From contig NC_087095.1 in the NCBI RefSeq assembly GCF_963855985.1, forward strand, positions 15,634,001 through 15,698,000: a DNA stretch of 64,000 bases, written 5' to 3'. Shown here piece by piece: positions 30,866 to 42,400 of the stretch (position 1 is its first letter; the number at the start of each line of letters is the position of its first letter). The translations under genes and the position numbers were made by a program. Under the pieces are notes generated by a model, which searched no databases, was not told the origin of the DNA, and saw only the letters and a list, made by a program, of their open reading frames with translations. Source of the DNA: Ostrinia nubilalis. Taxonomy: Eukaryota > Arthropoda > Insecta > Lepidoptera > Crambidae.

Positions 30866-31600
30866 ATGTTTACATTAAATAATCAAATAATTATGGAATC
30901 GGAATTAAGGAAAGTGACGATTTCTAGTCTTGTAACATGTATTTATTTACCTAGTTTAGTCACATTTATTTCGTACAAAGGCTTACTTTATTCCGTTGGG
31001 AATGCGTCTTCTTTTTATATGCTAGCTGTAATTTTCTCGGCGGAGTTGCTGAAGTCCCTCTATCTCAATGTATCCAGTGACATTCAAGCGAGGAAAGCGA
31101 AAGCCAGCAAGAGCCGAGCGGGAGATATATTGAAGTCTCTATTGTTCCTGCTTGTTGTATTATTCAGCTACTTTGTCGGAATCATATTGTTTGGCGCGCC
31201 GCTTCTCGATAGCCATGAGGAGACACTGATGCTGGCCACATTGATGACTTTACTGACAGTATTTCCATTGATTGCGCACACTGGAGTGGAGGCGTCTATG
31301 CAATTGATGTTTGGACTAAAGACTTATGGCAAGGACACAATTATACAGATGCTTATCAACAACTCATTGTTGGCTGTCGCTGGGGCGTGGCTGGGAGCAG
31401 TAGTGATTCCGCTGGATTGGAACACTCCGTGGCAGCAGTGGCCGATACCGTGTTATCTTGGCGCCATTGGAGGATACTTACTGTCAAATGTGCTGACTGT
31501 ATTGAAAGTATGTCTGATGGCAGCAGCTCAGAAATACCCATCTCTGAATTTTGTTGTTAATATTATGAACACTCTTCACAATACCAAGAGTAGGATATAA
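30866..31600 (+). CDS. PIGF: PIG-F-like GPI-anchor biosynthesis protein
   Basis: Multi-pass ER membrane protein. PIG-F partners the ethanolamine-phosphate transferases (PIG-O, GPI7) that finish the GPI anchor. The 244 residues hold about six hydrophobic segments (roughly 18-36, 48-66, 88-110, 121-141, 165-181, 195-215). Family marks are FGAPLL at 109-114 before the fourth segment and LDWNTPWQQWPIPCYLGA at 183-200. Human PIG-F is about 220 residues, so length fits. The first Met (30866) is used here; a second at 30893 is also plausible. Single exon, no intron seen. AATAAA lies near 31638. Confidence 0.9.
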   Translation: MFTLNNQIIMESELRKVTISSLVTCIYLPSLVTFISYKGLLYSVGNASSFYMLAVIFSAELLKSLYLNVSSDIQARKAKASKSRAGDILKSLLFLLVVLFSYFVGIILFGAPLLDSHEETLMLATLMTLLTVFPLIAHTGVEASMQLMFGLKTYGKDTIIQMLINNSLLAVAGAWLGAVVIPLDWNTPWQQWPIPCYLGAIGGYLLSNVLTVLKVCLMAAAQKYPSLNFVVNIMNTLHNTKSRI

Positions 31601-31636
31601 TTTGTTCCCACTGCTATTTATTTATTAAATTTATTT

Positions 31637-31643
31637 AATAAAA
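31637..31643 (+). terminator. Probable PIG-F poly(A) signal
   Basis: AATAAA in TTTAATAAAAAATTC, about 37 bp after the stop codon. Confidence 0.5.
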
Positions 31644-31845
31644 AATTCAGATTATCACTAATAAATCATTGTATTTTTAATCAATTTCCTGTTTAACAGT
31701 TTATGATGTGATGTATTCTTTAACATAGTATTAATTTGAAGATAACTAAGATTTATAGTTAAACTGCATTTCAAACTATTGGGCTTGTTTAGAAGATTAA
31801 TGTACTATTCTATTTTTTATTAGGTGCACATTACATTATATTTAA

Positions 31846-32901
31846 CCCATTTAGACCGATAATTATTTTTGTAAATAAATATCGTATTTTCAGCAAAAAC
31901 TTACAAAAGGAAGCCTAAAAATCGTGAAAAAAATATTTAAAAAAATAATCCATAAATAGGGGGCCGTGGGGAGCCCGTACCATATAGGGTACAGTAGGTC
32001 TATAAGCAAGCAAAACATAGTCGTTGTTCAAAGAAGATTTTTATTTATTTTTGTATGATATAAAATAAAAATAAAATCACATGATCACTAGTATCACACT
32101 TGGCATATCTTGTAAGACGTTTTCTGTGATACTAACCACATTTGGTTCTTTTTTCCTACCTTCTCCTAAGTTAGTGAGGATAGCTGAAGAAGACCTGGCT
32201 TCTTCTGATTTGTTACGTTTAGTGCTATCCATAATCGCATTTAGCAACACGATGATGGAAATTTAGCAAATCCATCATAGAAAACTCTGAGGGTTATTAT
32301 TTACATTGACACTATCTTTATCGCCTAAATCTTCGTCAATCTGATCATCATTAGCGGTCATCTGATAAGACAGCAGTAGAAAAATACCAAGACTACTTAT
32401 GTTTGCTGAAATTATCAAATTTTTCATGAGTTGTGGCAATATAGTGAAGCATCAATAGCCTAAAACAAATAAAAATAATAAATATTAATTTTTTTTTTCG
32501 CATGATTTGCTCATGCATAGACCTACTGTTCCTTATACGGTACACCTATTTTAGACTGAAATAAACCGTATAAAAATAATCTGAATAATATTTTTTTTGT
32601 AGTCATGATATCTATTGTACTCTATTTTTAAAATAAAATTGATAAATAATATAATTTACCATGAGTAATAAGAAATTATACCTTCTTAAATACATTGTAA
32701 ATATTTTTTTGGTTTTCTGTCGAGGAATTTCATAAATATTTCCGAAACCACTTGTTAAAATACATTTTAAAATATTTTTATGTAAAATAATTACTTTAAG
32801 CTTACCGTCACAATCATTTTTACAAATTAACAACAGTTTGGTACTTCGAAATATTTTCAAAAAGATACCGTACCACATAGGGTACGGTAGGGCTAAATGG
32901 G
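31846..32901. mobile_element. piggyBac-like non-autonomous element in TTAA
   Basis: CCCATTTAG at the left end is inverted as CTAAATGGG at the right, and TTAA flanks both (31842-31845, 32902-32905). Subterminal GTACCATATAGGGTACAGTA and its near inverse occur at about 31977 and 32870. No intact transposase. A minus-strand stretch rich in Asp and Glu (about 32200-32350) may be a remnant of the acidic N-terminus seen in such transposases. Confidence 0.7.
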
Positions 32902-32905
32902 TTAA

Positions 32906-33510
32906 TTTGTCTTGTGATTTAAGGATGAACTTCAAATAAACTGCATTTATCACTGTTTAGATGATTAAATAAATATAAAATGTATTATTCAAGATGAAGT
33001 TTTCTTTGCCTAGTTGTGGTCTTACTGCTTAGATTCTACTGGTAGTAAATCCTTGTACACTGTTATACAATTACGTGCTCTGTGCATTGCACCATCCAGT
33101 GTCAAAAGGAAAAGCTTGCATACTATGGGTAGTAATAATAGCAATTAGCAGTCTAAACATATCCTATAGTTTAGTACCTAGTTAGTTTTATTGTTATACT
33201 AAATGACTTGATGATACAAAAAGGGTTGATTGTACTGCTTTTTTTAAGAAATATTTTTTTATATCAACTATAAAAACACCCGTACATTATCCTACCATAA
33301 ATATTTACACTGGAGGACTTTAAACCTTTATAAGGCAGAAGGAATATAGTTCCCACCATATTTTGAACGTTATTCGCTTGTCTTAAGGTCCAAAAATAAT
33401 GAAAAATTTGACTATGCTATGACTTAAAAGGGGATTAAATTTTGTCGCTCTATAAATTGCTATCAAGTCAGATACCTCGTTTAAATTAGGAGTTAAAAAT
33501 AAACACGTTA
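32906..33510. other. Intergenic spacer between converging PIG-F and GDAP2
   Basis: No gene or repeat recognised. Confidence 0.4.
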
Positions 33511-36399
33511 TTAGTAAATTAATAATTTTATTCTTTTATTTGTTAAATATTTACATAGCCTATTTAACAATCTAATTTAATAATAAAATATGAAACTTAA
33601 CTAACATTTGCTTGATCACATTTTTCACGTAACACCTAAATTAGCATTTTATTTGTTGAACATGGTAATTACACTGGATCTTTAGATTCACGTGTTAACA
33701 GCAATAAAATTTGCGACCTAAGAATTATTATGAGTATAATAAAGTAACAATAGTTAACACATCTAAGGCCTTGTTGATATATCTTTTGTTTAAAAGTGCA
33801 ATAATTCATTAAAAATTGGTTGTAGGGTATACAATTTCAACGATTTTTGGGTTCTTTAACTGATACAATGCTAATTTCCATCTCAACTTACTCTTGACCA
33901 GTAAGACAAAAATTTAAACGGATTTATGGAAAATGACTTAACTTACAAAAATACGACTGTATTAAAAGTTTAATTACACAATACAGCATTAACAACAATA
34001 GACAATCACACATTTCAATATTGCGTCAACGTTTTAACACTACAAATATTCAATCACTGAAGGGTAAAGTAGGTGGCACAATGATTAGGTTTAACTGTAG
34101 AAAAAATATACTGCTTCTATAACAATATCCACTGTATTTTGTACCATTCGTTCAGCTCATTGCGATGTGGTCTTGTATACAATCGTAATAAAATATTGCA
34201 TTTCGTTAGCTTCTATTGCTACTGCGCTAAGCGTCACGGTAGCTAGTTACATTTTACATTATAGGCTTTATTGGGTCCCGTCACAATGGTGAACACCATA
34301 GGATGGGATCCCTCAGATTCATAACGACGTAGGAAGAAGTCCTGCGATAGCAGTCTTCTGTCCCTTGCCACACTACGCTACAATTATACCGATTACCGAC
34401 AATAACTTTGAAATGTGGCAGTGGTATTTATCATTAATTGGCAACACTACCAAAACTTATAATACAATATTTAAACAGAACATTGTAAAACATATTTCTA
34501 TTATTGAAATTGATAGGTAAAAAATGTGTATATTTATGGGAAATCGACTTCTATAACTAGAAATAACAACGTTTGTCATATAATGGAGCAAATAGTGAAA
34601 CTGTACGTCGACTAGAATCGCCGCGTCTACCGGTGCTCTAGCAAACTGCTTTGTTCTGTGCCGCGTGTTGGGCCCAATTCTGAGACGGTGGCTATTTCAT
34701 TCTTTAATTAATGGTAAGACACCTTACACAGGCCTCAGCACTGCCAAATAATAAGAAAGGCAACCCAGGACAGACTGTAATACGAACAAGAAGAGCTGAT
34801 CCCAAATAATGGGAAAAAGGGCTAGGGAAAATAAGAAGAATGGAAAGAGAGAACGACTTTAGTAATTTGCAATTTAAATGTTAACGGTTTTTGACAGTGT
34901 TATCATGTTACTATTTTTATTAATCGATTCAAATTTTAGTAACATACAACAGTCTCAGAATCGAGCAAATTGTAACATTACTTATTAATGTAACTAATGT
35001 TTAGTACATCGTAATTGCTTCGTACAAACCACTACGAAGTCGTGGCACACCTTTACGATTACAATGAAAAAATTCAACAGCGTATTTACACCGATACTAA
35101 CTTTAAGCCTATTCGTCGAACACCTAATGTAAAAATAAAAATCTCATTCGCAAAATCATCAAGCACCTTTGTAAAAACATAGTACAACTAGCCACCGCAG
35201 GCCAATCGTCTCTCCTTAAACTAATATGAAAACTACGCGATTGATATTCGTATTGAACAAAACTATTGACGTTAAATGAATACCCTGTCACAGGATTTGA
35301 AATGTAAGTCAAGTAAATGATCAAACCGTGTTCTAAGTACATCGTACAAAATAGCACACCGTGAAATAACTAAATAAAAGTCCATTACGGACGACTAAAA
35401 AACTAAAGTAAAAAAGTTAGACACCATAAATTGGATTTGACACCCCGGGGTTTGTCGTTCCGGGACTAAAATACAAACGCCCGAAACTTAACGTTATCTC
35501 GTTACAGTCACGTAATATAAAAATGCACTGCTAATACTAAGTTACACGATACTATTAACAACCTCATGATTCCGAGTGAAATCTTCGATCAACTTTGGCT
35601 ACAAAACTCTATTAAAAACGGTAATTAGTAAAACTGATATTATTGCGTTTAATGTCGATCGGAGATGTCACTCGGAACTGTAACAGCGATATATTCCGAC
35701 CCGTATCCGCTCGGGTCGCAACTGTAACAGCGATATATTCCGACCCATATCAGCTCGGGTCGTAACTGTAACAGCGATATATTCCGACCCATATCCGCTC
35801 GAGTCGCAACTGTAACAGCGATATATTCCGACCCATATCCGCTCGGGTCGTAACTGTAACAGCGATATATTCCGACCCATATCCGCTCGGGTCGCAACTG
35901 TAACAGTGATATACTCCGACCCGTATCCGCTCGGGTCGAACGCAGTCGCCAGCACATCAAACTGCCCATTTTTGTTGCAAAATAGCACCTATCACAACTA
36001 AATAAGATGCCCCAGTTTGATGTGCCGTCGTTCGTACAATATTACGGACATCGATTTGGTCACAGCAACAGACAGTTGCCAACGCCTTATGGTAATGTAT
36101 CTTGCTACATCCAATCGTACCTAACGATACTTAGTAAAGCGTGTACTTTTCTATATAAACTCTTCATTTATACATTTGGTACAGATATATTTTATATCTA
36201 TTCAATCTCATAGCTGATATTTAAATGATCACAAAGGTCATTGATACATAAGCAGGATTTTTGTTAATAATTTATAACAAGAAACGTTCCATTAGTCCGT
36301 TTGGCAATGACAACTTACAGTGTTGCCAGGTAATATAGTTTAGTAGTTCTTCATGACATTAACAATGTTGCCACACGAAATATTATCTTAATTGGTAGT
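33510..36399 (-). other. Possible long GDAP2 3' UTR or intergenic DNA
   Basis: AT-rich sequence without ORFs of interest. It holds the 44-bp minisatellite at 35676-35940. Two AATAAA signals on the minus strand at its left end (33527-33540) could end a long 3' UTR. Confidence 0.35.
35676..35940. repeat. 44-bp minisatellite, six units
   Basis: Six head-to-tail copies of a 44-bp unit containing GTAACAGCGATATATTCCGA and CCCATATCCGCTCGGGTCG, nearly identical. As 44 is not a multiple of three, the unit shifts frame each time and makes overlapping repetitive ORFs; these are not genes. Confidence 0.92.
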
Positions 36400-36405
36400 T
36401 TTATT
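36400..36405 (-). terminator. Possible GDAP2 poly(A) signal
   Basis: AATAAA on the minus strand 27 bp after the stop. Others lie near 34913 and 33527-33540, which would give a 3' UTR of up to 2.9 kb. I cannot choose. Confidence 0.4.
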
Positions 36406-36431
36406 TGATAAATGTGGATCACTGCTGCGGC

Positions 36432-36476
36432 TTACGTGTTGTTGGTATCGGGCTGGAAGTAGTGCAGGCCGTTTAT
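36432..36476 (-). CDS. GDAP2: GDAP2 last coding exon
   Basis: Acceptor GTATATTTTCAG. Codes INGLHYFQPDTNNT then TAA. The NGLHYF end is a GDAP2 mark. Confidence 0.85.
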   Translation of the reverse strand: MNGLHYFQPDTNNT

Positions 36477-39400
36477 CTGAAAATATACAAATAATATTGG
36501 TAAATAGGCTATTTATTATACAGGATAGCTATGTTTGGTAGATTGTCTGACTAACCAATACAAAATGTCAGATTTCTCCAAAGGGTTTTAAATTTAATAT
36601 CTTTGAGGCCCAAAATCAATTGGCCATGGTCGTGACAGCCTAACCCTTGAGCAGACAAGTCGCTTCATTAAATAAATAAATAAATGTGTTTATTGCAAGA
36701 AAAAAGTTTTATAATTTTGAGTGAATTTTCTTTCTTCAAAATAGGCATTTGCCTGTAGTATCTACGACAGTGTCCTCCCCCATTAGGTACAAACAGTTTA
36801 GTGTCAAGGTGTGCTGACCGTCTTGTGAGCGAAAGCGTAGATAGGTTAGCTAACCAAACCAAACAGAATGACAGATTTCTCCAAAAAGAAGAACTAAACT
36901 TATCTAAAACGGTCCAAAATCAAATGGCCATGGTTGTGACAGCCTTACTTAGCACACAAGTCTCTAAACTATTCTGAACTCTATTCTCTTATATTAAGGT
37001 ATTCGACGCCGGGCAGGCTGTGCTATTGTGAACTGTACTGCCTCGTGTTAAGGCATACCGACCGCCATGCCGTACTCAGAGACGAAAGCAGAAATTAAAA
37101 ACCTAGCTAACCAATAACAAAATACAGATTCCCCCAAAGGATTTTGAACTGTACTGCCTCGCCTGAAGTCTTTCCCAAAGTGGGCGATAACGCCCCCTTG
37201 TGAGCGCTGCAGGCTTAAAGGGGGGCGGTAAGAGACCCAGAAAAAAAATCGGGACGTTGTGTAGAGGCTTGGGAGGCGTCATTTACTATGAGGATTCTTA
37301 GACACCGACTGAGCACTCGACACTCGACTACAAATGGGGGCGCTAAAAAGAATTTATTCTCAAAGTGGGCAGTAGACAAAACAAGTTTGGGAACCGCTGT
37401 GTAAAGGTGTACCGACCGTCATGTCATACTCGGTGACGAAAGCAGAAATAACCTAGCTATAGTCTGGTCTGTGAGCACGTAGAATTTTGTCCAATGACCC
37501 CTAGCTACCCATCCTTATCGCTCGCGCGTAATTATGTTGCTATCGCGCTCGCACACTCACTGCGGGTGCCAGTCGCACAGTCGCGACAGCAATATAATTA
37601 CGTGCGAGCGATAAGGATGGGTAGCTTGGGGTAGGGTTTCTGATTTCTCGACTTATTTTTTTTCTCGAGTTTCGGGAATTCTCGAGGCCAAAGTCTCGAG
37701 TTTTCTCGGGTCTTTTAATTAAAACTGTTGAAATCGGTTGAAATTAAATAAAAACACGGGTTTTTATTAATGTTATAATGTGTCTGGGTTATAATCAATG
37801 ATACTGTAAAGTTTCAACAAAATCCGTTCAGTAGTTTTTGCGTGAAAGAGTAACAAACATCCAGACATCCACACAAACTTTCGCATTTATAATATTAGTA
37901 GGATAATTATAACTTAGTAATTAACTAAAGGAACAAAAGTCAAGTCGCGTGTACTTTAAGGATTAATAACCATAAATATCTGGAGCTCCAATTGAATCAC
38001 TTGTTTTCCAAAGAACACAAGTCCAAATTAATTGAAAAATTACGATAAACCTGCATTTACAAACAAAAAAAAAACATTTAAATAATTTTTTAAACTTAAA
38101 GATAACGACTTGGACAAACGTATTTACGAGTACCTAAACTAACAGATAGTTAACAAAAAAAATTCAGTCTTTAAATCAGTCAGTTATACAAACATAATAA
38201 AATATAGCATACTCGTAGGTGATCATTATTAGTTTCGGTTAAGATCATTACTTGAAAATTAAATTAGTTAAAAAAGGGAAAGACTAGGCCAGTCTAAACG
38301 CAACGTTAACCTATTAAATAATTAAAAACTTACTTTTGTCTAAGAAAATAGGCTTTCAAGAATATTAAAGCTTCAAAATCGAAACTCGAGAATTCTCGAG
38401 CTCCGGTAATTTTTTTCTCGTCTCGAATGAAGCAAAATTTCTCGAGTTTTCTCGAGTTCGAGAAAGCTCGAGCAGAAACCCTAGCTTGGGGTCATTGGAC
38501 AAAATTCTACGTGCTCACGGACCGGGCTTTAACCAAGAACAAAATACAGATTCCCCCAAAGGATTTTGAACTGTACTGCCTCGTGTTAAGGTGTACCGAC
38601 CGTCATGTCGTACTCGGTGACGAAAGCAGAAATAACCTAGCTATAGTCTGGTCTGTGAACACGTCGCACGTAATTATATTGCTGTCGCGACTGTGCGACT
38701 AGCACCCGCAGTTAGTGTGCGAGCGCGATAGCAACATAATTACGCGCGACGCGAGCGATAAGGATGGGTAGCTTGGGGCTTTAACCAACAACAAAATACA
38801 GATCCTCCAAAGGATTGTGAACTGTACTGCCTCGTGTTAAGGTGTACCGACCGTCATGTCGTACTCGGTGACGAAGGCGGGCAGCTCGAGCTGGTCGCGA
38901 GCCATGACGGAGTACAGGTACTCGACGCCGGGCAGGCTGTGCTATTGTGAACTGTACTGCCTGGTGTTAAGGTGTACCGACCGTCATGTCGTACTCCGTG
39001 ACGAAGGCGGGCAGCTCGAGCTGGTCGCGCGCCATGACGGAGTACAGGTACTCGACGCCGGGCAGGCTGTGCACTTTGGCCTTGATCGCCGGCGCCATGA
39101 ACGTCGTGAACCACCACGTCATCATCTGGAAGGACAACACATGTTATACGTCACATATTACATGTATAGTCTGGTCTGCGAGCACGTAGAATTTTGTCCA
39201 ATGACCCCAAGCTACACATCCTTATCGCTCGCGCGTAATTACGCTCACGCACTCACTGCGGGCGCCCGTCGCACAGTCGCGACAGCAATATAATTACGCG
39301 CGAGCGATAAAGACGTGTAGCCTGGGGTCATTGGACAAAATTCTACGTGCTCACGGACCGGGCTTTAGCATATTGCAATTCGCATATTACATGCCACATT

Positions 39401-42400
39401 CGTTCGTTTCAGCCAAATGACGTCCACTGCTGCAGCGCAGGACCGTGCATTGTGGAAAACCTTGGAGGAGGCCTTTGTCCAGCAGTGGACATGCCACATT
39501 ACACGTCGCATATTACATGCCATATAAATATTATTCGTAGCACATTACATGACACATTACCCGTAGCATATTACATGCCACATATTCCTACAGTGCCGGA
39601 CTGTAACCCTAAGTAAATTAAGCAATTGTTTGGGCACCACGTCGTAGGCCCGAGAAATGTTTTGAATAATCAAACAGATTTCATTATTCAAGAAACCAGA
39701 AAATAATTATAATTGGTTATTCAAAACACTTTTCCACTCCGCCTTGCGGTCTTGGTGGAAACCGGGCCTTGGAGGTACCAAAAAGCACCAAAAAACAATT
39801 TGATAGCACGTAAAAATTGTTCCGCGGATTTAAGACCCGTAAAAGTAGCTAAGGGGCAGGCACACAGGTATGAATTGCTTAGGGCATCGAGTAATCTTAA
39901 TCCGGCACTGATTGCATACTAATATTTATAATAATAACTTACTTTTGTCCAAAACGTGGGGTGAACGATGTAGAACGCTTTCAAGTTCTTCTTATATCTG
40001 TAAATAAAAGATGTCATGATCAAATGGGTCACACTAAATAGACTTATAATTAGATCAAGGCCGAGAGTCGATCGGGCCCTACATTTGCTATTTAAAACTC
40101 ATGAATGTCTTGACGACATCGTTTCTATACTGTTAGCATAAATTAATAATTGTGGTATAGCCTATCCTATAGTAATGAAATAGCATTAGTGCACTGGTAT
40201 GAATGCTATTCTATGTATTGTATTATCTACTAGCTTTCCGCCCGCGGCTTCGCCCGCGTGGAATTTTGTCTGTCACAGAAAAACTTTATCGCGCGCGTCC
40301 CTGTTTCAAAAACCGGGATAAAAACTATCCTATGTTCTTTCCCGGGACTCAAACTATCTCTATGCAGAATTTCATCAAAATCGGTTGCGAGGTTTAAGCG
40401 GGAAAGCGTAACAGACAGACAGACAGACAGAGTTACTTTCGCATTTATAATATTAGTTGGGATGACGGATAAACATAATAAAAGTTTCATCATCATCATT
40501 CAAATCATTCATTCATCATTAAAGTTTGCTCCCTTATGAAATAGTCTTCGCAATCGCAAACAGAGGTTGTAGAACTATGCATCGATGGGATTTACATTAT
40601 CAAATGCCTATTTGCTCCTATAGCTCTAAGGCCTAGAACAGACGGTGAAACGCAACTGCAACGAAACTGCAACTGCTAGTTACTTTTGGAGTTGCTACAA
40701 AGTTTCTGCCATAGCGTCCGTTGAGAGACCACACATGACGCGACCAGTTTGAACTTTCAGTTTCATTCATCGGAATCCTCAGAAAGTTGCAGTTTCGTTG
40801 CAGTTGCGTTTCACCGTCTGTTCTGGGCCTAAGGGTGAGTTGGACCATCTTACTTAAACTTTGAAAAACGTAAAAATCTGCCAAACTCCGTACAAAAAGT
40901 ACCATTAGTGTTATTTTTACGGTTAAAATAAGTTGGTACAACTCAGCCTTAGAGACTAGCATTTTACAAATAAGAAAAAATAATTTATTCATAATATTCA
41001 TCACATGTTTGTCTAGTTTACATGTTATGTTCGTATGAGATAATCAACGTTAATAAACCCACATAAAAAGTGGAATGCAAATTAAGATGTAAGTATTTAT
41101 TCATTAGCGTCTCATAAATGAGTCGTTTTTTTCCCTAAGAATATTATTAATTTTCATGACGGAAAATCATTTGGATGACGGTGGGCGGGAGTTTGCATCG
41201 TGCGGTCCACACAGCTTATGACCGCAGTCTGTGGAGGAACACTATCTGTGGTCGCGATCCTCATCAGTGAGGGAACGAGGAAGAAGAAGAATTATTAATT
41301 TGTATTGCACAAATTACTAATAGTCCTTTCGGTTAGTTAAATATACGCTTGTTGTTGTCATCACAACACAATAGTTTCTAATCGGCAGTCTTGCATTGCC
41401 ACACCTTTGGGCTTTTGTCGCCTCTACATAATGTTGGCTAAAGCCCAATCATCATCATCATCATCATTTCAGGACGTTCACTGCTGAACATAGGCCCACC
41501 TAAAACTGATAGACCTCCTTGAGCCACGAGAAAGGCGGGTGGTTGGCGGACGACGCCAGCGTGTGTCAGTACGAGATGACTTAGTAAGAATTAAGGTCAC
41601 TGCAAGGTATACTCTAAAGGCTTCCACAGACCAAACGCGGGTCAGAAGCAGTGGGGGTCAGTTGCAGTGCGGCTGAGGCATACTGAAAGCAGCGCAGTTT
41701 CAAAGCAGTTGCAACGCGAGTGGTTGTCAAAAATTTAAATATTCGAAAACCGCTATCAACGCGCTGCTGCCGCCCTGCGTCCGGTGTGTCACGCTAATAT
41801 GGCCGCCATAGTAATACAACAGCGCGGGCCCGCGTTCGCGCCGTCTCTGTCCCGCTCCCGCGCCGCCTGCCTTGTCGTTCGGCAGTTGCAGTGCGGCGCG
41901 GTTGGAGCGCGGGCCCGCGTTCAAATTTGGTGTAACACACTTCAAAGAGTTTCTTGTATTACAAATTGCGCGGGCCCGCATTCAAACTGCGCTGCTACTG
42001 CCCCGCGTTTGGTCTGCCCAAGGCTTAACTCCTGCACATAAGAGCTAAGTCCAGCTACTTGTAAGACAGCACGGTGTAGACCTCCTTAAGCCCGAGAAGG
42101 GCGGGTGGTGGCGGACAACGTAGCGATGACGCAGTAAGAGTTAACATCACTGCAAAGTATACTCTAACACATGCACATAAGAGCTAAGTCCACCAAGTCC
42201 ACCTACTTGTAAGGCAGCACGGTGTAGACCTCCTTGAGCCACGAGCAGGGCTGGTGGAAATACGCGATTACGTATACAGAGTTATGTTCACTGTAAAATG
42301 TACTCTAACTCATGCACATAAGAGCTAAGTCCACCTACTTGTAAGGCAGCACGGTGTAGACTTCTTGAGCCACGAGAAGGGCGGGTGGTTGGCGGACGAC

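Larger units (their letters stand above)
37000..38842 (-). repeat. Further partial copies of the exon 5 tail unit
   Basis: Shorter copies of the exon end (CGACCGTCATGTCGTACTCG on +) recur near 38600, 37415 and, more decayed, 37065, and an inner piece (GTATTCGACGCCGGGCAGG) near 37000. They are joined by shared linkers (TTAACCAAGAACAAAATACA, ATTCCCCCAAAGGATTTTGA, GAAAGCAGAAATAACCTAGC). The MITEs at 37461 and 38645 lie inside this unit. Confidence 0.8.

Noticed and set aside
35649..35988. Two overlapping 106-codon repetitive ORFs on minus
   Set aside because: Both are products of the 44-bp minisatellite in shifted frames, not proteins.
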